NCBI GenBank assembly: GCA_041586735.1
Contig: JBFGZQ010000007.1
Span: 116,248-180,247, forward strand
Reading direction: 5' to 3'
Source of the DNA: Motiliproteus sp041586735
Lineage (GTDB): Bacteria > Pseudomonadota > Gammaproteobacteria > Pseudomonadales > Balneatricaceae
Length of the DNA stretch: 64,000 nt
A program made the translations under genes and the position numbers. The notes below the pieces were generated by a model. The model saw only the letters and a program-made list of their open reading frames with translations, searched no databases and was not told where the DNA came from. Positions 57,819-64,000 of this stretch are shown one piece after another; the first letter of the stretch is position 1; the number at the start of each line of letters is the position of its first letter.

Positions 57819-58352
57819 ATGGCAACCATTCTTACTGTTGAGCCTTTAACTAAGGCCGCGTTTACACCCTTTGGTGATGTGATCGAAATCGCGGGAAGTC
57901 AGCACTTTCCGATTAATAACGGCTCGACTGAGCGCTTTCATGACCTGGCTGCCATCGATGTGGCAGAAGCGCAAGGGCGGCCGATCATTAGCATCTTTCG
58001 TGCCCAGCCTTTACAGATGCCGCTGTCGGTCAAAATGATGGAGCGCCATCCACTTGCCAGCCAGGCGTTTATCCCCTCGGGAGAGGAGTCTTTTCTGGTA
58101 TTGGTCGCTCCCCGGGGTGAGGTTGTCCGGCCGGAGCAGCTCAGGGTGTTCTTAACCAATGGCCGGCAAGGGGTTAACTACCATCGCGGCGTCTGGCATC
58201 ACCCCGTGTTGGCGTTAAAACCCGATCAGGACTTCATTGTTATTGACCGAGGAGGGGAGGGGCATAACTGCGATGAACGGTTCTTTGATGAGGGTCAGCA
58301 AATCGTTCTGCCCTTCGTGGTGAAGGGCGATGGAGTAGACGGGATTCGCTGA
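57819..58352 (+). CDS. allA: Ureidoglycolate lyase
   Basis: A 177-residue cupin-like AllA: ATILTVEPLTKAAFTPFGDVIEI, FHDLAAIDVAEAQGRPIISIFRAQP, VKMMERHPLASQAFIPSGEESFLVLVAPRGE and NYHRGVWHHPVLALKP with the WHHP motif. It converts (S)-ureidoglycolate to glyoxylate and urea. Ribosome site CGTAGGAGAAACTG. The glyoxylate made here is the direct substrate of the enzymes encoded by the next four genes, which is the strongest functional link in this half of the window. It is 178 bases before bhcA. Confidence 0.93.
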   Translation: MATILTVEPLTKAAFTPFGDVIEIAGSQHFPINNGSTERFHDLAAIDVAEAQGRPIISIFRAQPLQMPLSVKMMERHPLASQAFIPSGEESFLVLVAPRGEVVRPEQLRVFLTNGRQGVNYHRGVWHHPVLALKPDQDFIVIDRGGEGHNCDERFFDEGQQIVLPFVVKGDGVDGIR

Positions 58353-58530
58353 ATAGGTCCCCGTTGTCCGAATGCTGTACTGCCCACCGCCAAGGGGTTG
58401 CAAGGTATTAAGACGTCATAGGCGATGACCTCCATATTGACCGGTCGGTTTGCGAGTATGGATGGCGTCTAAGCGTTTTGTGGTTGTTCAACGCGCTAAA
58501 TAATTCATTATTATTACGGAGTGCAGATAA

Positions 58531-59748
58531 ATGTCTGATCAAAATCCAGTCTTTATACCTGGCCCTACCAATATCCCCGCCCGCTTGCTCAATGCCATGC
58601 ACATCCAGAGCCGCGACCATCGTGCGCCCGATTTTGTTGATGCGTTCGCGCCCGTATTACAGGACTGCAAACGGGTCTTTGGCACCGCAACCGGCCAGGT
58701 CATCATCTTTCCTTCGACTGGTACCGGCGGTTGGGAAGCCACCATCTGTAACACCCTGTCACCGGGCGATAAGGTTCTGATCGCGCGCTACGGCATGTTC
58801 TCGCACCGCTGGATCGATCTGTGCCAACGTCACGGTCTGGATGTTCAGATCATCGAATGTCCCTGGGGCGAGGGTGCGCCTGCGGATCTGTTTCAAACGG
58901 CACTCCAGGCGGACAGCGATCAGCAGATCAAAGCGGTGCTGGTAACCCACAACGAGACGGCGACTGGTGTACGTAGTGATATCGGTGCCGTTCGCAGCGC
59001 CATGGATGCGGCCAACCACCCGGCGATGCTGTTTGTCGATTGCGTAAGCTCGCTGGCGTCGATGCCGTTCGAGATGGATGACTGGGGCGTTGATATCGCC
59101 GTCTCGGGCTCACAGAAGGGCTTTATGCTGACCACCGGTCTGGCGATTCTCGGTGTCAGTCAGAAAGCGCTGGCGGCGATGGCAACCGCCCAACTGCCGC
59201 GTACCTTCTTTGACTTCCGCGACATGCTGGCCGCTAACGCTAATGGCGGTTTCCCCTATACGCCACCGCTGCAACTGATTCACGGCCTCAAAGAGAGCCT
59301 GGCGATGCTGTTCGATGAGGGGCTGGAGAACGTATACGCCCGTCACCATCGACTCGCCGAAGGCGTACGCCAGGCGGTGGCCGCCTGGGGTCTGAGACTG
59401 TGCGCCAATTCACCCGAGCTGGCCTCCGACACCGTGAGCGCCATCTACGTGCCCGAAGGCTTCGACAGCAACAAACTCACCGAGCATGCCTTCAAGACCT
59501 ACGGGGTCTCCTTCGGGATCGGCCTGGGGCAGATGAACACCAAGGCGTTCCGGATCGGTCATCTGGGTTCGCTGACCGACGTCATGGTGCTGTCGGGCTT
59601 GGCCTGCATCGAGATGGCGATGGCCGATCTGGACTATCCGGTGGAGCTGGGCAGTGGAGTACGTGCGGCGCAGCAGTATTTCCGTAAAACAGCCCGTAAC
59701 ACCGCCGGCACTAAAGCGGGCGCTATCAGTAACAACCAAGCCGCCTAA
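58531..59748 (+). CDS. bhcA: Aspartate-glyoxylate aminotransferase (BhcA-like)
   Basis: A 405-residue class V fold-type-I PLP enzyme. The beginning SDQNPVFIPGPTNIPARLLNAM, and FFPSTGTGGWEATICNTLSPGDKVL-type and VSGSQKGFMLTTGLAIL segments (PLP-Lys in the SQKGF motif) and RTFFDFRDMLAANANGGFPYTPPLQLI match BhcA of Paracoccus. BhcA moves the amino group of aspartate to glyoxylate, giving glycine and oxaloacetate. PucG-type ureidoglycine-glyoxylate aminotransferases are close relatives; the order of the next three genes (BhcB, BhcC, BhcD) settles in favour of BhcA. A GGAG ribosome site lies nine bases before the ATG. Confidence 0.9.
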   Translation: MSDQNPVFIPGPTNIPARLLNAMHIQSRDHRAPDFVDAFAPVLQDCKRVFGTATGQVIIFPSTGTGGWEATICNTLSPGDKVLIARYGMFSHRWIDLCQRHGLDVQIIECPWGEGAPADLFQTALQADSDQQIKAVLVTHNETATGVRSDIGAVRSAMDAANHPAMLFVDCVSSLASMPFEMDDWGVDIAVSGSQKGFMLTTGLAILGVSQKALAAMATAQLPRTFFDFRDMLAANANGGFPYTPPLQLIHGLKESLAMLFDEGLENVYARHHRLAEGVRQAVAAWGLRLCANSPELASDTVSAIYVPEGFDSNKLTEHAFKTYGVSFGIGLGQMNTKAFRIGHLGSLTDVMVLSGLACIEMAMADLDYPVELGSGVRAAQQYFRKTARNTAGTKAGAISNNQAA

Positions 59749-59755
59749 CGCGCTA

Positions 59756-59780
59756 GCGGCCCCTGTGATGCACGGGCCGC
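59756..59780 (+). other. Hairpin between bhcA and bhcB
   Basis: Arms GCGGCCC (59756-59762) and GGGCCGC (59774-59780) around an 11-base loop, 8 bases after the bhcA stop. No T run follows. It may be an mRNA-stabilising or partial-termination hairpin setting the bhcA:bhcBCD ratio. Confidence 0.65.
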
Positions 59781-59811
59781 CTACTCATTAGCAATGCATA
59801 CGAGGCCTACC

Positions 59812-60789
59812 ATGAGCCGTTCAACCGAACCTACCATGACCATTCCGAGTTACGATGATGTTGTTGCCGCACATGAACGGATCAAGCCCTATATCCACGA
59901 GACGCCGGTGTTAACTTCACGTTTTCTGAACGATCTGAGTGGTGCAGAGCTGTTCTTTAAATGCGAGAACTTCCAAAAAGCCGGGGCCTTTAAAGTGCGC
60001 GGCGCCTGTAACGCAGTCTTTGGTTTGGATGAAGAAACCGCCAAGATCGGCGTCGCCACCCACTCCTCCGGCAACCATGCGCTGTCACTGGCATACGCTG
60101 CCGGTCAGCGTGGCATACCGGTCACCGTGGTGATGCCTCGCACCGCACCCCAGGCAAAAAAAGACGCGGTGATCGGCTACGGCGGCAGCATCGTCGAGTG
60201 CGAGCCTTCGACCAGTTCCCGTGAGGCGGTATTTGCCGACGTCGTGGCAACATCCGGTGCCGAGTTTGTCCACCCTTATAACGACCCACGCGTCATCGCC
60301 GGCCAAGGCACCTGCGCCAAAGAGCTGGTGAGCCAGGTCGACAACCTCGATGCCGTGGTGGCACCGATCGGGGGCGGCGGGATGATCTCTGGCACCTGCC
60401 TGACCCTGTCCAACATCGCCCCCCAGATCAACATCTACGCCGCCGAGCCGCTCAACGCCGACGATGCGGCCCGCTCATTCCGAGCCGGTCATATCATCGC
60501 CGACGATGCACCCGATACGGTGGCCGATGGTTTAAAGGTGCCGCTGAAAGAACTGACCTGGCACTTTGTCAGTCATCACGTCACCGACATCCTCACCGCC
60601 ACCGAGGAGGAGATCGTCGAGGCGATGAAGCTGATCTGGAAGCGGATGAAGATCGTGATGGAACCCAGCAGCGCCGTACCGCTGGCGATCATTCTGAAAA
60701 ATCCCGAGCTGTTCAAGGGCAAGCGGATCGGCGTCATCATCACCGGCGGCAATATCGATCTTGATGCTCTGCCGTGGATGAAAGACTAG
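59812..60789 (+). CDS. bhcB: Beta-hydroxyaspartate dehydratase (BhcB-like)
   Basis: A protein of about 325 residues in the serine/threonine dehydratase PLP family (fold type II). The PLP-Lys is in NFQKAGAFKVRGACNAV, with SSGNHALSLAYAAGQRGIPVTVVMP, the glycine loop IGGGGMISG and EPSSAVPLAIIL. By order and similarity it is BhcB, which dehydrates erythro-beta-hydroxyaspartate to iminosuccinate. I use ATG 59812 because GAGG is six bases upstream; an ATG six codons earlier and one eight codons later are alternatives. It is the usual companion of bhcA and bhcC. Confidence 0.92.
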   Translation: MSRSTEPTMTIPSYDDVVAAHERIKPYIHETPVLTSRFLNDLSGAELFFKCENFQKAGAFKVRGACNAVFGLDEETAKIGVATHSSGNHALSLAYAAGQRGIPVTVVMPRTAPQAKKDAVIGYGGSIVECEPSTSSREAVFADVVATSGAEFVHPYNDPRVIAGQGTCAKELVSQVDNLDAVVAPIGGGGMISGTCLTLSNIAPQINIYAAEPLNADDAARSFRAGHIIADDAPDTVADGLKVPLKELTWHFVSHHVTDILTATEEEIVEAMKLIWKRMKIVMEPSSAVPLAIILKNPELFKGKRIGVIITGGNIDLDALPWMKD

Positions 60790-60850
60790 CCCGACCGATT
60801 TGTGCAAGTTGAAAGCGCCTCATTTGAATCACACTGTTTGGAGAATAAGC

Positions 60851-62014
60851 ATGAACGCAAAAACAAATTTGGATGACTTTGACGTGGGCTATGACGTTCC
60901 CGCCGCTATCGGTATGGATGAAGCCGATATCCAGACCCCCTGCCTGATCCTCGATCTGGATGCCCTGGAGCGCAACATCAAGAAGATGGGCGACTACGCC
61001 AAGGCGCATGGCATGCGCCATCGGGTCCATGGCAAGATGCACAAATCGGTCGATGTCGCCAAGCTGCAACAACGGCTGGGCGGTGCCATCGGTGTCTGCT
61101 GCCAGAAGGTCTCAGAAGCGGAAGTGTTTGTCCGCGGTGGTATCAAAGATGTACTGGTCTCCAACCAGGTTCGTGACCCGCTGAAGCTCGATCGCCTGGC
61201 GCGGCTGCCAAAGCTCGGTTCGCGCATCATCGTCTGCGTCGATGATATCGATAATGTCGCCGAACTCTCCGCCGCGGCGCAAAAGCACGCTACCGAGCTA
61301 GAATGCTTTATCGAAATCGACTGTGGTGCCGGTCGCTGTGGGGTCAACAATACCGCAGAGGTGGTCAGCATTGCCCAGGCCATTGACGCGGCACCGAACC
61401 TGAAATACAGCGGTATTCAAGCGTACCAGGGCGCTATGCAGCACCTGGATAGCTATGCAGATCGCCAGGCTAAACTCGACGACGCTATCGCCATGGTCAA
61501 GGATGCCGTCGACGCTCTCAAGGCGGTCGGCTTAACCACCGAGCTGGTGTCCGGTGGCGGTACCGGCTCCTATTACTTCGAGAGCAACTCGGGCGTCTAC
61601 AACGAACTGCAGTGTGGCTCTTACGCCTTTATGGATGCCGATTACGGGCGCATCCTGGACAAGGACGGCCAGCGCATCGACCAGGGAGAGTGGCAGAACG
61701 CGCTGTTTATTTTGACCAGCGTGATGAGCCACACCAAGGCCGACAAGGCGATCTGCGATGCCGGTCTCAAGGCCCAGTCGGTGGACAGTGGCTTGCCGTT
61801 CATCTTCGGTCGTGATGATGTTGAGTACATTAAATGTTCGGATGAACACGGCGTGATCGCCGACCCCAACGGGGTACTGAAGATCAACGACAAGCTGAAA
61901 CTGGTGCCGGGACACTGCGACCCCACCTGCAACGTTCATGACTGGTACGTCGGCGTGCGCAACGGCAAGGTTGAAACCCTGTGGCCGGTATCGGCCCGCG
62001 GTAAGGCGTTCTAA
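60851..62014 (+). CDS. bhcC: Beta-hydroxyaspartate aldolase (BhcC-like)
   Basis: A 387-residue fold-type-III PLP enzyme in the D-threonine-aldolase/DSD1 family, with MRHRVHGKMHKSVDVAKLQ (PLP-Lys in this region), ELECFIEIDCGAGRCGV and a C-terminal metal site including PGHCDPTCNVHDWYVGVR. BhcC joins glycine and glyoxylate to (2R,3S)-beta-hydroxyaspartate. ATG 60851 has a GGAGAATAAGC ribosome site; the frame runs 17 codons upstream of it but that extension is unlikely. The size is the same as the Paracoccus BhcC as I recall it. Confidence 0.93.
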   Translation: MNAKTNLDDFDVGYDVPAAIGMDEADIQTPCLILDLDALERNIKKMGDYAKAHGMRHRVHGKMHKSVDVAKLQQRLGGAIGVCCQKVSEAEVFVRGGIKDVLVSNQVRDPLKLDRLARLPKLGSRIIVCVDDIDNVAELSAAAQKHATELECFIEIDCGAGRCGVNNTAEVVSIAQAIDAAPNLKYSGIQAYQGAMQHLDSYADRQAKLDDAIAMVKDAVDALKAVGLTTELVSGGGTGSYYFESNSGVYNELQCGSYAFMDADYGRILDKDGQRIDQGEWQNALFILTSVMSHTKADKAICDAGLKAQSVDSGLPFIFGRDDVEYIKCSDEHGVIADPNGVLKINDKLKLVPGHCDPTCNVHDWYVGVRNGKVETLWPVSARGKAF

Positions 62015-62090
62015 GCAGCCAGCCCCATAGTCTCTCCCCGCTGGCATGGTCAGCTGTCGTTAACAACTGCCGTTAACAACGACTTACTGC

Positions 62091-62129
62091 CAGTCTGCCG
62101 TGCCCCTCTATACCCGGCGCGGCAGACTG
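62091..62129 (+). other. Hairpin between bhcC and bhcD
   Basis: Perfect 10-bp arms CAGTCTGCCG (62091-62100) and CGGCAGACTG (62120-62129) around a 19-base loop, 77 bases after bhcC and just before the bhcD ribosome site. No T run. Upstream, CGTTAACAAC is repeated at about 62058 and 62071. It could limit read-through or protect the upstream mRNA. Confidence 0.7.
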
Positions 62130-62152
62130 AGCGAGCTTCAAGGATATTTTTT

Positions 62153-63172
62153 ATGCCAACCGATATGAAACGGGTCAGTAACCAGGAGGCCCTTGCCGCT
62201 CAGGGTATCTCGATCATCTCCGAAGCGGTATGCGAAGCCGTGGTCAGCCGCCCCGATGCCTTCACCGCGGTCGAAAGTGTATTTGCCGCCATGGCCTCGG
62301 GCGATGCTTACAACTTCCCGGTGGTGCGCGAGGCGATCGGTCATGCCGATGCACTGTACGGGTTTAAATCAGGTTTCGATAAAGCCGGCATGGCGCTGGG
62401 GGTCAAGTCCGGCGGCTACTGGCCCGGTAACGCGGCCAAAGGATTGACCAATCACCAATCCACCATAATGCTGTTTGATCCTGACACCGGCCGAGTTAAA
62501 TCGATCGTCGCGGGTAACTACCTGACTGCGATTCGTACCGCCGCCTCATCAGCGGTATCGATCGCCCATCTGGCACGCCAAGACGCCAAGGTGTTGGGGA
62601 TGGTCGGCGCCGGTCATCAATCCACCTTCCAACTGCGTGCGGCCGTCGAACAACGTAACTTTGAAAAAGTGATTGCCTGGAATCCGCATCCCGAGCACCT
62701 ATCCAGATTAGCGGCCGTCTGTGACGAACTGGGACTGCCTTTCGAAGCGGTCGGCCTTGAGCAACTGGGCGCTCAGGCGGATGTCATTATCACCATCACC
62801 TCGGCATTCGAGCCGCTACTGATGAAAGAATGGATCAAGCCCGGCACCCATATCGCCTGCATGGGCACCGATACCCAGGGCAAGCAGGAGGTCGATCCTG
62901 CCCTGTTGGTTGCAGCATCGGTGTTTACCGACGAGGTCGCGCAATCGATCAGCATCGGTGAAGCCCAGCACGCCGTTGCAGCAGGGCTGTTGTTCGCCGA
63001 TCAGATCATCCCGATCGGCGCCGTCATTAATGGTAGCCACTCCGGACGCAGCTCAGAGAAGGAGATCACCCTGTTCGATGGCACCGGCGTTGGGCTGCAG
63101 GATCTGGCTGTAGCGGCCGCGGCAGAAAAACTCGCCGTACAACAGGGCCTAACGGCATGGATTAATCTGTAG
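62153..63172 (+). CDS. bhcD: Iminosuccinate reductase (BhcD-like)
   Basis: A 339-residue member of the ornithine cyclodeaminase/mu-crystallin family, the family of BhcD, which reduces iminosuccinate to aspartate with NADH. The Rossmann GxGxxx motif is GMVGAGHQSTFQLRAA (about residues 149-164), and GNYLTAIRTAASSAVSIAHLA precedes it. AAGGA lies upstream of the ATG. With bhcA, bhcB and bhcC it completes the beta-hydroxyaspartate cycle. The four genes occur in functional order on one strand. Confidence 0.92.
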   Translation: MPTDMKRVSNQEALAAQGISIISEAVCEAVVSRPDAFTAVESVFAAMASGDAYNFPVVREAIGHADALYGFKSGFDKAGMALGVKSGGYWPGNAAKGLTNHQSTIMLFDPDTGRVKSIVAGNYLTAIRTAASSAVSIAHLARQDAKVLGMVGAGHQSTFQLRAAVEQRNFEKVIAWNPHPEHLSRLAAVCDELGLPFEAVGLEQLGAQADVIITITSAFEPLLMKEWIKPGTHIACMGTDTQGKQEVDPALLVAASVFTDEVAQSISIGEAQHAVAAGLLFADQIIPIGAVINGSHSGRSSEKEITLFDGTGVGLQDLAVAAAAEKLAVQQGLTAWINL

Positions 63173-63765
63173 TTAATAACGCTTATCAATGCGTTATCAA
63201 TGCCGTTATTGATCGGAACGCCACCTCTCCCCTGTTGAACAGGCGTATTCCTCTCGTCTAGCGGGAGCCTTGCAAACATCTAGGCAAGGGGAGAACCCCC
63301 TATCGAGGTTGTTGTGCATGAACAGCACTGAGCAGCTATCAACATCCGCGCTCATCCGCGCGCACCAACACAATGAGCGCTGCGCTCATTGATTAGCCTC
63401 TTTCGTCTGCAAGACGCCGATAAAATCTCCCGTATCCACATGAATTGACACTGTAAAAGCAGGGCTGAAGAGCAGGGCTAATAGGTTCAACTCGTTAACC
63501 GATGTTGCTCGCGTAGTTTGCTGCCCCGTCATGAAGGGGTGGATCATGCAGACAGAACAGATGCTCGAGGTAATCGATAATGTCCCGATGTTGCATTTGT
63601 GATGTAAATGTAATCATTAAAATTATTGATTTCTATTATGACAATGGCAGCGCTAGTATGGTTGGCACGTGATCATCGAATCCGTGAGCGAAAAGCAAAA
63701 AAACCTTACACGATCCAGCTTGGCTTTGAGGCGTGGCTGGCGATAACAACAACAGGAATTCAATC
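63173..63765. other. Intergenic region with repeats before creatinase
   Basis: 590 bases without a gene I can support. After bhcD, ATAACGC and GCGTTAT pair (63176-63197) and TTATCAATGC is repeated directly (63183 and 63194), and ATCAAT/ATTGAT forms a small stem. At 63371-63391 CAATGAGCG and CGCTCATTG form a 9-bp inverted repeat around CTG, a possible operator. The creatinase ATG follows AGGAATTCAATC. No T-run terminator is clear. Confidence 0.5.
63371..63391. promoter_or_regulatory. 9-bp inverted repeat, possible operator upstream of creatinase
   Basis: CAATGAGCG (63371-63379) and CGCTCATTG (63383-63391) are exact complements with the three-base spacer CTG. It is 375 bases before the creatinase start. 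The symmetric form is compatible with a dimeric regulator site, but no matching regulator is adjacent, and it may instead be a short mRNA hairpin. Confidence 0.35.
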
Positions 63766-64000
63766 ATGCAGATGCCGCAAACACTATTGATCCCCAATGG
63801 CGACAAAGTCAGCCCCACGTTCTCACAGCAAGAGATGCGTTCACGGCTGGTGAAGTTACGCCACTATATGGCCGAAAATGGCCTGCAAGCGGTGCTCTTT
63901 ACCTCCTATCACAACATCAACTACTACAGCGATTTCGTCTACTGCCGCTTCGGCCGGGATTACGGCTTGGTGGTGACTCAGGATGATTTCACTACCATCA
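63766..64000 (+). CDS. Creatinase (creatine amidinohydrolase), 3' end outside the window
   Basis: The frame from ATG 63766 runs to the window end (78 codons). MQMPQTLLIPNGDKVSPTFSQQEMRSRL and FTSYHNINYYSDFVYCRFGRDYGLVVTQDD are nearly the same as the N-terminal domain of Pseudomonas creatinase (MQMPKTLRIRNGDKV...FTSYHNINYYSDFLYCSFGRPYALVVTEDD). Creatinase, a pita-bread-fold M24 relative, splits creatine to sarcosine and urea. A ribosome site AGGAATTCAATC precedes the start. Its place after bhcABCD and near allA means several enzymes here release urea or feed glycine metabolism (via sarcosine). Confidence 0.88.
   Translation, partial: MQMPQTLLIPNGDKVSPTFSQQEMRSRLVKLRHYMAENGLQAVLFTSYHNINYYSDFVYCRFGRDYGLVVTQDDFTTI

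Noticed and set aside
58531..59748. PucG-type ureidoglycine-glyoxylate aminotransferase as the identity of the bhcA product
   Set aside because: The proteins are related, but the order bhcA-bhcB-bhcC-bhcD and the close match to BhcA favour aspartate-glyoxylate aminotransferase.
1..64000. Insertion sequences, prophage, CRISPR array, rRNA or tRNA genes
   Set aside because: No transposase, integrase or phage protein, no spaced repeat array and no recognisable tRNA or rRNA sequence was seen on either strand.

Overview
The window reads as about 64 kb of chromosome from a moderately GC-rich, aerobic, probably marine gammaproteobacterium of the Oceanospirillales type. This rests on gene content and protein resemblance: a complete rnfABCDGE-rnfH set, BCCT and NCS1 solute carriers, PcaIJF-like enzymes, PtsP, many LysR regulators and strong AGGAG ribosome sites. 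I could not run a database search, so the taxonomic placement is an inference. I see no rRNA, tRNA, phage, IS element or CRISPR array. The window cuts the first gene (5' end missing) and the last (a creatinase, 3' end missing).

Layout. 1-5 kb: an unrecognised gene coupled to a DUF3726-like gene, a bestrophin-type channel, and a LysR regulator with an orphan periplasmic binding protein. 5-11 kb, minus strand: the Rnf ferredoxin:NAD+ oxidoreductase operon rnfA-B-C-D-G-E-H. 11-14 kb: a RidA-family protein, a 40-bp perfect palindrome, a succinate-semialdehyde-dehydrogenase-like ALDH and an AlkA-like glycosylase. 14.7-25.6 kb: a tungsten-type aldehyde:ferredoxin oxidoreductase, glutaryl-CoA dehydrogenase, an unusual 2-oxoacid dehydrogenase set (fused E1, FabD-like acyltransferase, di-lipoyl E2 without its catalytic motif) and the TupBCA tungstate transporter. 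25.8-31.5 kb: a metallo-hydrolase, a DUF1289 protein, then a minus-strand operon of a PreA-like iron-sulfur flavoprotein, ferredoxin, EthD-like protein, cupin, MoaD-like protein and cytochrome P450. A BCCT transporter diverges from it at 32 kb.

34-43 kb holds what I regard as the best candidate for an undescribed system. A KamA-like radical SAM aminomutase is followed by 3-oxoadipate CoA-transferase (pcaIJ-like), a class III aminotransferase of the type that includes beta-amino-acid aminotransferases, and 3-oxoadipyl-CoA thiolase (pcaF-like), with a divergent LysR gene upstream. Read in reaction order this is alpha-amino acid to beta-amino acid to beta-keto acid to beta-ketoacyl-CoA to acetyl-CoA plus succinyl-CoA. 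The most economical substrate is 2-aminoadipate, a lysine breakdown product.

43-48.2 kb: a small membrane protein, a LysR regulator, norE/norF-like oxidase-associated genes and ptsP. 48.2-64 kb is a nitrogen-compound region. It carries ureidoglycine aminohydrolase, a urea transporter, a binding protein, a GntR regulator, an NCS1 permease with a decayed NCS1 remnant behind it, a hydantoin/allantoin racemase, a PuuE-type allantoinase and ureidoglycolate lyase. These lead straight into the four genes of the beta-hydroxyaspartate cycle (bhcABCD) and then creatinase. Ureidoglycolate lyase makes glyoxylate, and the bhc enzymes convert glyoxylate plus glycine to iminosuccinate and aspartate, so the ureide genes feed carbon and nitrogen into the cycle.

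A recurring theme in the left half is low-potential electron chemistry: tungsten enzyme, tungstate uptake, MoaD-like carrier, ferredoxin and Rnf. Together these could reoxidise reduced ferredoxin with NAD+.
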